From Bradyrhizobium sp. CB82 (GTDB lineage Bacteria; Pseudomonadota; Alphaproteobacteria; Rhizobiales; Xanthobacteraceae), in assembly GCF_029714405.1 (NCBI RefSeq), contig NZ_CP121650.1, forward strand, positions 5,399,001-5,463,000: DNA of 64,000 nt, written 5' to 3'. A program made the position numbers and the translations under genes. Within the stretch, counting starts at the first letter, position 1; each line of letters starts with the position of its first letter. Positions 53,884-61,500 of the stretch are shown here, in pieces. The notes under the pieces were generated by a model. That model did not search any database and was not told the origin of the DNA. It saw only the letters and a list, made by a program, of their open reading frames with translations.

Positions 53884-55122
53884 ATGATCGGTCGTCAAGT
53901 TTCCAGCCGGACGCGGCCATGGATCGTCTGCCTCGGACTTTTGGCCGCTGCCCCCGCCGCTGCGCTCGGGGCCGACTGTCCCGGCCATCCCGACGCGCTC
54001 GGCACCTCGCGCACGATCGTGGTCGACCCCCGCGAACATCCGCGCATCGGCACGATGCAGTACCGGGAAACACTGCCGCTCAGGGACCACGAGGTGGTCC
54101 TCACCTTCGACGACGGGCCGCTGCCGAAATACTCGAACCAGGTGCTCCAGATCCTGGCCAATGAGTGCATCAAGGCAACCTTCTTCACGATCGGCAAGCA
54201 GGCCCAGGCAAACCCTGAAGGCGTGCGCAAGCTGGTCGCCGCCGGCCACACCGTCGGCACGCATAGCTTTAGTCATCCGCTCACCTTCGAGAAGATGCCG
54301 ATCGAGAAGGCGCAGGCCGAGATCGATGCCGGCATCGCCTCGGTCACCGCGGCGATGACCGATCCATCCGCGCTCGCCCCCTTCTTCCGCATTCCCGGCC
54401 TGCTCCGCGCCGAGGGCGTGGAGAACCTGCTCGCCTCGCGCGGCATCCAGGTCTGGAGCGCCGATTTTCCGGCCGACGACTGGCGGCATGTCTCGCCCGA
54501 GCGCGTCTACCAGCTTGCCATCCAGCGGCTGGAGGCCAAGGGCAAGGGCATCCTGCTCCTGCACGACATCCAGCCACGCACGGTCGCGGCGCTGCCCAAG
54601 ATCATCCGCGAGTTGAAGGCGCGCGGCTATCGCATCGTGCACGTAGTCCCCGCCACTGCCGACCGACCGGCGACGCCGACCGAGCCGGTCGAGTGGCTGC
54701 TGCATCGGCCGAGCGAGAACGTGGCCGCAGTGCGCTGGCCGGCGATTCCGAGCTTCGTCTTCGCACGGAGCGAAACATTGCGGACCCCGCTGCTGTCGGA
54801 TCTGAATGCCGAGCTGCCGAGCCAGGCGACCGTGTCGCACTGGGGCGTCGCGAAGGCCGGCGCGGAAAGCCTGCCCGTTCCGAGCCGGGACCTTTTCGAG
54901 ATCAAGGAAGGCTCGCTCGAGGTGCTGCTGGCCACGACGGCTTCGCGTCATGTCGCGACGCGGCTGGCGCACGCCAACGCCGCCGATGCGATCTCGTCAA
55001 GGGGTGCAAGGACTCGCGGCCGGGCCGCGGCGGTCGCCGCGCATGGTGGCAAGCATGGGCAGACCATGGCAAGCGCGGCGCGCCCGACAAAGCTCGCGAG
55101 CCTGAAGAAGCGGCAGCAGTAA
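53884..55122 (+). CDS. polysaccharide deacetylase with C-terminal extension
   Basis: A 412-residue NodB-type deacetylase, paralogous to the preceding gene. The signal peptide ends near ALGADC. Metal and catalytic motifs are VVLTFDDGPLPKYS, HTVGTHSFSHP, FFRIPGLLRAEG and GILLLHDIQPRT. An extension of about 130 residues (from about 280) is Pro/Ala-rich and ends strongly basic (LASLKKRQQ), possibly binding anionic polymer. GGAG precedes the ATG at 53884; an in-frame start 16 codons upstream would spoil the signal peptide. Confidence 0.92.
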   Translation: MIGRQVSSRTRPWIVCLGLLAAAPAAALGADCPGHPDALGTSRTIVVDPREHPRIGTMQYRETLPLRDHEVVLTFDDGPLPKYSNQVLQILANECIKATFFTIGKQAQANPEGVRKLVAAGHTVGTHSFSHPLTFEKMPIEKAQAEIDAGIASVTAAMTDPSALAPFFRIPGLLRAEGVENLLASRGIQVWSADFPADDWRHVSPERVYQLAIQRLEAKGKGILLLHDIQPRTVAALPKIIRELKARGYRIVHVVPATADRPATPTEPVEWLLHRPSENVAAVRWPAIPSFVFARSETLRTPLLSDLNAELPSQATVSHWGVAKAGAESLPVPSRDLFEIKEGSLEVLLATTASRHVATRLAHANAADAISSRGARTRGRAAAVAAHGGKHGQTMASAARPTKLASLKKRQQ

Positions 55123-55136
55123 GTCTTACACGTCGC

Positions 55137-55511
55137 CTACTGTCGCATGATGGCGGCGACGCACAGCAGCACGATCAGCGCCAGGAAGAACAGGTCCATA
55201 TAGGACTTGAGCTCGCCGTCGCGGCGCAGCCGCGCCACGTCGATGACGATCTGCTTGCGCGCATTGGTTCCGCCGCTGCCGTCATTGATCGGCGCCTGCA
55301 GGCGCCGCGTCTCGCCTTCCAGCTTCTCGATCTTCTGATAAAAATAGAACGCGCGCAGCGTCGAGGCCGCACGCATGCCGGTGTAGACCAGCACGAGAAT
55401 CGCGAGGATCGCGCGGTTCGGGTACTTCTCCATGAAGTTCAGGCTGAAATAGACCATCGCCAGGAACGCGAAGTTGGTCACGAAGCGATAGACGAAGCTT
55501 AGAAAGACCAT
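55137..55511 (-). CDS. membrane protein of unknown function
   Basis: A 124-residue protein with three predicted transmembrane helices (about residues 3-26, 35-55 and 103-121). A charged stretch lies between the second and third (YQKIEKLEGETRRLQAPIND). GGAG lies 5 bases before the ATG at 55511. It is convergent with the second deacetylase gene. The long in-frame extension upstream is not protein-like. No family is recognised. Confidence 0.75.
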   Translation of the reverse strand: MVFLSFVYRFVTNFAFLAMVYFSLNFMEKYPNRAILAILVLVYTGMRAASTLRAFYFYQKIEKLEGETRRLQAPINDGSGGTNARKQIVIDVARLRRDGELKSYMDLFFLALIVLLCVAAIMRQ

Positions 55512-55821
55512 GCTGGCTCCAGCGAAGGGCGGCGCGACCGTGCGACGTTGCGAATTGCAGAGAAGTTGAGGCAAGCCGGAACGGCCGGCCTGGAACGCGG
55601 TGGGTGCTGGTCTACGCCAACATTGCGTTGCCAAGATTAAGAGTGCCCGCGCGGGCGCTGGCCGGGGAGGCGCGAGTGCGCCTTTTAGCTGCGCTTGGCC
55701 ATAATGCAAGAGAGCGCAAGGCGGCTTGCCGCGAAGCCGCGCGCCGACGATGGCGGTCGCATCGACCCAATGGAGATTCAGCAGAAGTCGCGTTACACTA
55801 CGTTTGCCACCATACTTTGCC
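55512..55821. other. intergenic region, no gene seen
   Basis: About 310 bp between the membrane-protein gene and repeat copy 3. Open frames here have poor codon use and are not accepted. It should carry the membrane gene's promoter. Confidence 0.4.
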
Positions 55822-55951
55822 AAAGCGCGATCCGATCAAGATCAATCGTCATCGCGCCTGGGGTTGTTGTTTGAGCATGATCTCCGTGCAAACGCGTTCC
55901 GCGTTTGTCGCGAGGGAAAACCGCTTCACACTTTTCCGGATGACGCTCTAG
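55822..55951. repeat. dispersed 125-bp repeat, copy 3
   Basis: Begins AAAGCGCGATCCGATCAAGA, continues GAGCATGATCTCCGTGCAAA and ends TTTTCCGGATGACGCTCTAG. It ends one base before the start of a small gene. Confidence 0.9.
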
Positions 55952-56227
55952 ATGATGTGGGGTCTGCCGATGCCGAAGAAGGGAATCACGGGCCACGACG
56001 AATGGGTGCTCACCGAGGCGCTGGCAACCGCGCTGGTCGCGCTGGAGCAGCTCGCGCCAAAGCACCAGCCCCGCGCGCATATGGACGACATCCGCAAGAT
56101 ACTCGCCAGCGGCAAGGAGCCGGCGACCGTCAGCCTGCACCTCGCCCAAGCCAAATGCCGCCTGTTCCCCGACATCGATCCGCTCGAGATCTACAAGGAG
56201 TATGGGGTCGGCGACGAATATGGCTGA
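55952..56227 (+). CDS. small hypothetical protein
   Basis: A 91-residue soluble helical protein starting MMWGLPMPKKGITGHDEWVL, with ALATALVALEQLAPKHQPRA in the middle. An ATG six codons later (MPKKG) may be the true start. The function is unknown. The codon use is good, and the gene abuts repeat copy 3, from which it might draw its promoter. Confidence 0.65.
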   Translation: MMWGLPMPKKGITGHDEWVLTEALATALVALEQLAPKHQPRAHMDDIRKILASGKEPATVSLHLAQAKCRLFPDIDPLEIYKEYGVGDEYG

Positions 56228-56285
56228 GCACCGCCTGAAGGCCCGTGCCAGCTCCCAATGGTCTTAGAAACTGGGAAACAAGGGT

Positions 56286-56370
56286 TGGTGCGCTCGGAGG
56301 GACTCGAACCCCCACTCGGTTAAGAACTGCCACCTCAAGGCAGCGCGTCTACCAGTTCCGCCACGAGCGC
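56286..56370 (-). tRNA. tRNA-Leu(GAG)
   Basis: An 85-nt tRNA with encoded CCA. Acceptor stem GCGCTCG/CGAGCGC, D-arm with AACTGGTAGA, anticodon stem CTGCC/GGCAG around loop TTGAGGT (anticodon GAG, reading CUC and CUU). It has the long variable arm of tRNA-Leu and a T-arm with GTTCGAGTC. Confidence 0.96.
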
Positions 56371-56507
56371 TTTAAGAAGCCGGCTTTGGGCTCGCGCCGG
56401 CCGGATCAACCGGCGCCGATCTAACAAATCCATCAGGGGGGTACAAGCCTGCAGAGGCCGCAAATTCCACAAGCTTCTGAGGAAAGTTTCGCCCCTCGCC
56501 CGGCCGG

Positions 56508-56819
56508 TCACCGGGTCCCGGGCGAGCGCGGCAGCATCTGCTTGACCTCGACCGCGATCCGGTTGCGGTCGACCAGCACGACGCCACTGGCCACCGGCAG
56601 ATTATTGGCCAAAACCTTGACCTCGTCGGCCTCGGTTGCGTCCAGTTCGATGATGGCGCCGCGGGAAAGACGTAATACCTGATGGATCGGCATGGTTGTC
56701 GTCCCGAGGACGACCATGAGATCCACGGAGACTTTATCGAGAGTGGGCACGTCAGCACCGCCGCAACTAGAGACTTTCGCATTTGCGCCTGCGATGATCA
56801 CCACGTTATGGTTAGCCAA
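56508..56819 (-). CDS. fliN: FliN/SpoA-domain flagellar switch protein
   Basis: A 103-residue protein made almost wholly of a SpoA domain: [20 protein letters not shown], then [20 protein letters not shown] and [20 protein letters not shown]. That is the FliN type of the flagellar C-ring. Only this one flagellar gene is present here. The start is uncertain: TTG 56819 shares its first base with the lipB start, and GTG 56804 is an alternative. Confidence 0.85.
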   Translation of the reverse strand: MANHNVVIIAGANAKVSSCGGADVPTLDKVSVDLMVVLGTTTMPIHQVLRLSRGAIIELDATEADEVKVLANNLPVASGVVLVDRNRIAVEVKQMLPRSPGTR

Positions 56820-57556
56820 TGGTTAACGGGCCCGAAAACAACCGCCAAGACCTCGATTTGACGCCGTTTTCCGCCTCCTCGGGCCAGCCCGTGGAGTGGC
56901 GGATCTCGGACGCCCCGGTGCCCTATCCCGAGGCTGTGGCGGCCATGGAGGCACGGGTTGCGGCGATTGCCGCCGGCGAAGCGCCGGAACTGGTGTGGCT
57001 CCTGGAGCACCCCCCGCTCTATACCTCCGGCACCTCCGCCAAGGCCTCCGACCTGCTCGATCCGCGCTTTCCCGCCTTCGCCGCGGGGCGCGGCGGGCAA
57101 GTGACCTATCACGGGCCCGGCCAGCGGGTGGCCTATGTGATGCTCGACCTCAAGCGCCGCCGGCCGGACGTTCGGGCCTATGTCGCGAGCCTGGAGGAAT
57201 TGATCCTGCGCACGCTCGATGCCTTCAACGTCCGCGGCGAGCGGCGCGAGGACCGGGTCGGCGTCTGGGTGAAGCGGCCGGACAAGGGACCGGGCCATGA
57301 GGACAAGATTGCCGCGATCGGCGTGCGGCTGAGGCGCTGGGTGTCGTTCCACGGCATCGCCATCAACGTCGAGCCGGACCTGTCGCATTTCTCGGGGATC
57401 GTGCCTTGCGGCGTCGTCGATCCCCGCTACGGCGTCACCTCGCTGGTCGACCTCGGCCACCTCGTCACGATGACCGACGTCGACGTCGCGCTGCGGCAGG
57501 CTTTTGAGGAGCTGTTCGGGCCGACCGCGGCGCTGCTGCCGGAGGCAACCGTTTAG
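56819..57556 (+). CDS. lipB: octanoyl-[acyl-carrier-protein] transferase LipB
   Basis: A 245-residue enzyme that moves octanoyl from acyl carrier protein to the lipoyl domains of 2-oxoacid dehydrogenases and GcvH. The motifs are [35 protein letters not shown], the Lys in [18 protein letters not shown] and the thioester Cys in [15 protein letters not shown]. The ATG at 56819 overlaps the divergent fliN start. The first 20 residues are an alphaproteobacterial extension. Confidence 0.95.
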   Translation: MVNGPENNRQDLDLTPFSASSGQPVEWRISDAPVPYPEAVAAMEARVAAIAAGEAPELVWLLEHPPLYTSGTSAKASDLLDPRFPAFAAGRGGQVTYHGPGQRVAYVMLDLKRRRPDVRAYVASLEELILRTLDAFNVRGERREDRVGVWVKRPDKGPGHEDKIAAIGVRLRRWVSFHGIAINVEPDLSHFSGIVPCGVVDPRYGVTSLVDLGHLVTMTDVDVALRQAFEELFGPTAALLPEATV

Positions 57557-57781
57557 GCGGCTGCGCGCTGCACCGGCCGCGCTTGTTCTCCGCAAGCGAC
57601 GATTCAGCTATGCTTGATTGCGGTGCCGCCCACGCCTCCGAACCCGCTGGACCTGATGCTGTTCGACAAGACGTGCTTCCTGAACAATGCCGAAGTTCAA
57701 TTCCGGGCGGCGGGCTGAAGATCCCGGTTCAGGTCGCGGGTGAGCCGTTCACCCGCGACCCTGGTGTGCGAAACAAGCGCT
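57557..57781. other. intergenic region with a possible short coding fragment
   Basis: Between lipB and repeat copy 4. A GTG-initiated 31-codon frame at 57623-57718 (PNPLDLMLFDKTCFLNNAEV in part) has protein-like codon use but no recognised family. It may be a leftover gene end. Confidence 0.3.
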
Positions 57782-57911
57782 AAAGCGCGATGGGATTGAG
57801 ATGAATCCTCATCGCGCTTGAGGTTATTGTTTGAGCATGATCTCCGCGCAAACGCGTTCCGCGTTGGTCGCGAGGGAAAACCGTTTCACACTTTTCCGGA
57901 TCATGCTCTAA
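57782..57911. repeat. dispersed 125-bp repeat, copy 4
   Basis: Begins AAAGCGCGATGGGATTGAGA, then GAGCATGATCTCCGCGCAAA, ending CTTTTCCGGATCATGCTCTA. It is the closest relative of copy 3 and abuts the stop codon of the tautomerase gene (57908). Confidence 0.9.
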
Positions 57912-58336
57912 GCCGCCACACGGTCCGGCGCGACCGCGAGCTTGCCCGCGATGTAGCGGCGCTCCTGGGTGAGGCCGCCGAAGCCGTAGGCATCGCCCCT
58001 CACCTCGTCAACATGCAGGTACGTCTCGTGGTGCAGCGGGCCCAAAATCTCGGCCATGCGCTCGAACATCGCGGCGAGATAGGCGGCCTTCTCGTCCTTT
58101 GTGCTGGTGCCCTCGGAGACATGGATGTCGATCCAGTAGCTTGCGAGCTGCTGCTCGGCGAGCGACTTGTCGCCGGCGAACCAGTCGTTGGCGTCGACCG
58201 ATTTCACGATGATGGCCGTGACCTTGGGATCCTTGTGCAGGACCTTTGCGGTGAGCTCGGACACGGCATTCGCGATGTCGGCCTTGAGCGAGGGCGACTG
58301 GCGGGAGGTCGCATAGGACACGGCGATCAGGGGCAT
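57908..58336 (-). CDS. tautomerase family protein
   Basis: A 142-residue protein of the 4-oxalocrotonate tautomerase/MIF superfamily. After removal of Met the catalytic Pro is N-terminal (MPLIAVSYATSRQSPSLKAD). The segment KVTAIIVKSVDANDWF holds a conserved part of the beta-alpha-beta fold. It has a C-terminal extension of about 70 residues relative to the small 62-residue 4-OT enzymes. AGGAG lies 7 bases before the ATG at 58336. Its last codons touch repeat copy 4. Confidence 0.85.
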   Translation of the reverse strand: MPLIAVSYATSRQSPSLKADIANAVSELTAKVLHKDPKVTAIIVKSVDANDWFAGDKSLAEQQLASYWIDIHVSEGTSTKDEKAAYLAAMFERMAEILGPLHHETYLHVDEVRGDAYGFGGLTQERRYIAGKLAVAPDRVAA

Positions 58337-58495
58337 GGGAATTCTCCTTGAAAAGTTCGGCGCAGCTGTCGCCTGCAAGGGTCGCCTGAGCGTCTCTGCT
58401 CTTGCATACTGTTCCCGACGTCTGCCTAAAAAGAGCTCAGGCGGCGGAACAAAGGTCGGCGCGAGGCGTTTGTCCCCGTCGAGGCGGGGTCCAGA

Positions 58496-60013
58496 ATGGC
58501 GCAAAAGTTCAAACAGCAGAGAGACTTGTTCGATAGCGAACGTAGTTTCAGGCTGTTGGTTGAGGGGGTTGCGGACTACGCCCTCTATATGCTCGACCCC
58601 ACCGGCATCATCACCAGCTGGAACATCGGCGGTCAGCGCATCAAGGGCTATTCGCCCGAGGAGATCGTCGGCCAGCATTTCTCGCGCTTCTACACCGAAA
58701 TCGACCGCGCCAACGGCAAGCCCGCGCGCGCGCTGAGAATCGCACGGGAACAGGGCCGCTACGAGGAGGAAGGCTGGCGCGTCCGCAAGGACGGTACCTT
58801 CTTCTGGGCGAGCGTCGTGATCGATCCGATCTACGAGGACGGCAATCTCATCGGCTTTGCAAAGATCACCCGCGACATCACCGAACGCCGCAATGCCCAG
58901 CTCAAGCTCGAGGCGATGCAGAAGCAGCTCGCAGAGTCCCAGAAGTTCGACGCGCTCGGCCAGCTCACTGGCGGCGTCGCGCATGACTTCAACAACCTGC
59001 TGATGATCATCAGCGGCAGCCTTCACGTTCTCAAACGGGGCACCGAGCAGGACGCCAAGCGGGAGCGTGCGATTTCTGCAATCGATACGGCCACGAAGCG
59101 CGGCGCCGCGCTGACGGCCCAGCTGCTGACCTTTGCCCGGCGGCAGAGCGTCAATCCCCAAGCGATCCATTTCGGCGAGCGGATCAAGGCCATCCGCGAG
59201 GTCCTCCATGCCGGCGTCGGCAGCCCCGTGCGGCTCACCTTCGACATCGACCGCGATATCTGGCCGATCAGGGCCGACGTGTCCGAGCTCGAGACGGCGC
59301 TACTCAACCTCGTGATCAATGCGCGCGACGCGATGCCCGACGGCGGCACCGTGACGATCGGCGCGCACAACGTGGTGCTGTCCGAACCGCTCCTCGTCGG
59401 CGAGTTCGTGGCCATCAAAGTTGCCGACACCGGCCTCGGCATGCCCTCCGACGTGCTCGATAAGATCTTCGAGCCGTTCTTCACGACCAAGCCGGTCGGC
59501 AAGGGCACCGGGCTCGGCCTGTCGCAGGTGCACGGCTTTGCCCACCAGGCCGGCGGCACCGTGAAGGTGGACAGCGAGCTCGGCAGGGGCACGACATTCA
59601 CCATTCTTCTGCCGCGCGAGATGAGTGAACCACAACGCGAAGCGGCCATCGCGCCCTCGCGCGGCAGCGGAACCGTGCTGCTGGTCGAGGACAATCCGGA
59701 CGTCGCCCTGGTCAGCACCGGGCTGCTGGAGCAACTTGGCTATCGCGTGCGCCGCGTGGCGGATGCCGAGGAGGCGCTGCGCGAGGTCGAGCAAGACGGC
59801 GTCGATTTCGTGTTCTCCGACATCGTGATGCCCGGCAAGATGGATGGCCTCACCCTCGCCCATCGTCTGCGCCAGATTCGCCCCGGCCTGCCGATCCTGC
59901 TCGCGACCGGCTACAGCGACGCCGCCGCCGACGTACGCGGCGATTTTCCGATCCTGCGCAAGCCCTACGAGATCCACGAGCTCAGCGACGCCATCGCCAA
60001 GCTGCCGCGGTGA
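58496..60013 (+). CDS. PAS hybrid histidine kinase
   Basis: A 505-residue soluble sensor. A PAS domain (about residues 15-130, DYALYMLDPTGIITSWNIGG and GYSPEEIVGQHFSRFY) is followed by a HisKA-type dimerisation segment with phosphorylated H163 in GGVAHDFNNLL. Then come an HWE/HATPase domain (LVINARDAMPDGG, DTGLGMP, GTGLGLSQVHGFA) and a receiver (385-505) with the phospho-acceptor D442 in FVFSDIVMPG. There are no membrane helices, so it senses a cytoplasmic cue. It is isolated from any response-regulator gene. Confidence 0.93.
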   Translation: MAQKFKQQRDLFDSERSFRLLVEGVADYALYMLDPTGIITSWNIGGQRIKGYSPEEIVGQHFSRFYTEIDRANGKPARALRIAREQGRYEEEGWRVRKDGTFFWASVVIDPIYEDGNLIGFAKITRDITERRNAQLKLEAMQKQLAESQKFDALGQLTGGVAHDFNNLLMIISGSLHVLKRGTEQDAKRERAISAIDTATKRGAALTAQLLTFARRQSVNPQAIHFGERIKAIREVLHAGVGSPVRLTFDIDRDIWPIRADVSELETALLNLVINARDAMPDGGTVTIGAHNVVLSEPLLVGEFVAIKVADTGLGMPSDVLDKIFEPFFTTKPVGKGTGLGLSQVHGFAHQAGGTVKVDSELGRGTTFTILLPREMSEPQREAAIAPSRGSGTVLLVEDNPDVALVSTGLLEQLGYRVRRVADAEEALREVEQDGVDFVFSDIVMPGKMDGLTLAHRLRQIRPGLPILLATGYSDAAADVRGDFPILRKPYEIHELSDAIAKLPR

Positions 60014-60133
60014 CTTCTTTTCACCTTGCCCCGCTTGCGAGGAGAAGTCGTCGATCGCGAAGCGATTCGTCAACGTCCTCGTCCCCAGCCCTCTCCCCGT
60101 AGGACGACGTAAGAAAAGGGCGAGGGAGCACAC

Positions 60134-60433
60134 CTACACGGTCGGCAGCACCGAGAACGCCTCCCCTGCCCGCCGCAGGTTCAAGTCGTCCTCGTCCGCG
60201 GTCTCGCTGGTGACGTCGTCAACGCGCGAGGACGGCGGACCGTGCCGGCACAACGCCACCATTTCGGCGACGCGGGTCGGCGCTCCCGCAAACAGCGCCT
60301 CCACGCTGCCGTCGCGCCGGTTGCGCACCCAGCCTTCCAGCCCGCTCGCGCTCGCCTGGTATTCGACCCAGGCGCGATAGCCGACGCCCTGCACGCGGCC
60401 GCGGATCATGACCTGGAGGATGGCCCGGGTCAT
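60134..60433 (-). CDS. acyP: acylphosphatase
   Basis: A 99-residue acylphosphatase that hydrolyses acyl phosphates. The signature loop is [18 protein letters not shown] with the phosphate-binding Arg; the catalytic Asn is in [17 protein letters not shown]. The ATG at 60433 overlaps the stop of the upstream gene as ATGA, so the two are coupled. The C-terminus has an acidic extension ([10 protein letters not shown]). Confidence 0.94.
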   Translation of the reverse strand: MTRAILQVMIRGRVQGVGYRAWVEYQASASGLEGWVRNRRDGSVEALFAGAPTRVAEMVALCRHGPPSSRVDDVTSETADEDDLNLRRAGEAFSVLPTV

Positions 60434-61296
60434 TGCTTCAACCCGAGCAAATCGGCGCTGCGCGCTTTCACGTCGGCCTCGCGCGTGATGCGGCCCGTCA
60501 GCTCTGGCGATGCGAGACCTCTGAGGTTTTTCGGCGGTGTCCCCTCGCGCAGCGCCTTCAGCGTGTCGTAGACCGCCTGCGTTGCCGCAGCGATCGGCGC
60601 GTGGCCTTGCAGCGCGATGCGGATGCGCTGGCCGGCGAGATAGTCGAGAGCGTTCACTTCGTCCGGCGCACCGCCCAGCACGATCGGCAGGCGCGTCGCC
60701 GTTGCGATCGCCTCGAGCTCGGCGCGCGACTTGATGCCGGTGAAGAACAGCGCGTCGACGCCGGTTGCCTCATAGGCCTGCGCACGCTTGATGGTGTCCT
60801 CGAGCGAGGTGATCGCGGCAGCACCCGTGCGGCCCATGATGACGAGCGAGGAATCGCTGCGGCCATCGAGCGCCGCCTTCATCTTGCCGACGCCCTCTTC
60901 CAGAGAGATGAGCTGCGTCTTCGCCTCGCCAAAGGCCGGCGGCAGCAGCGTGTCCTCGATGGTGAGGCCGGCGCAGCCCGCTGCCTCCAGCTCCTGCACC
61001 GTGCGGCGGACGTTGAGGGCGTTGCCATAGCCGTGATCGGCGTCCACCAGCACCGGCAGCGCGGAGGCCCGCGACATTCGCCGCATCTGCTCGGCAAGTT
61101 CCGTGAGCGTGATCAGCGCGATGTCGGGATCGCCGAGAACGGCGAGCGAGGCCACCGAGCCGCCGAACATGCCAAGGGGAAAGCCGAGATCCTCGGCGAT
61201 GCGGATCGAGATCGCGTCATAGACCGAGCCGGGGCGGACGCAGCCCTGCCCCGCGAGGATCGATCGCAGTTTTTCGCGGCGGGAACGAAAGGCCAT
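60430..61296 (-). CDS. isocitrate lyase/PEP mutase-family protein, likely oxaloacetate decarboxylase
   Basis: A 288-residue TIM-barrel protein of the ICL/PEPM superfamily. The PDAxS-like start is [20 protein letters not shown], the metal site is [20 protein letters not shown], and then [13 protein letters not shown]. This matches the oxaloacetate decarboxylase branch (PA4872-like), which lacks the lyase KKCGH motif. The gene overlaps acyP by ATGA. Its pathway role is not known. Confidence 0.86.
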   Translation of the reverse strand: MAFRSRREKLRSILAGQGCVRPGSVYDAISIRIAEDLGFPLGMFGGSVASLAVLGDPDIALITLTELAEQMRRMSRASALPVLVDADHGYGNALNVRRTVQELEAAGCAGLTIEDTLLPPAFGEAKTQLISLEEGVGKMKAALDGRSDSSLVIMGRTGAAAITSLEDTIKRAQAYEATGVDALFFTGIKSRAELEAIATATRLPIVLGGAPDEVNALDYLAGQRIRIALQGHAPIAAATQAVYDTLKALREGTPPKNLRGLASPELTGRITREADVKARSADLLGLKQ

Positions 61297-61336
61297 GGTG
61301 CTGTCTCAACTGTTGCGACGCCGCTGCAACATACTC

Positions 61337-61484
61337 CGTCATTGCGAGCGAAGCGAAGCAATCCAGAATGCCGTCCCCTCATCCTGGGGAGCGCGGAACG
61401 CGCGTCTCGAAGGATGGAGGCCCGGCTCTCGGCCTCGCCCTTCGAGACGCGCGCTGAGAGCGCGCTCCTCAGGTGAGGGTCTAG
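61337..61484. repeat. two fused REP-like elements
   Basis: The left part (from 61337) shares GCGAGCGAAGCGAAGCAATC with the REP at 24886. From 61377 a second element of the CCTCATCCTGGGGAGCGCGG type continues, with GAGACGCGCGCTGAGAGCGC, to about 61484. They lie upstream of the lyase-like gene and downstream of pccA. Confidence 0.75.
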
Positions 61485-61500
61485 CGCCTTTACCGGGCCG

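Noticed and set aside
57908..59209. 433-codon minus-strand frame reaching into the histidine kinase gene
   Set aside because: Only the part from 58336 down is the tautomerase gene; the rest is antisense to the kinase and lies upstream of a good start.
60014..60133. Possible small gene between the hybrid kinase and acyP
   Set aside because: The stretch looks like repeat debris (CCCTCTCCCCGT type) and no frame has a start with support.
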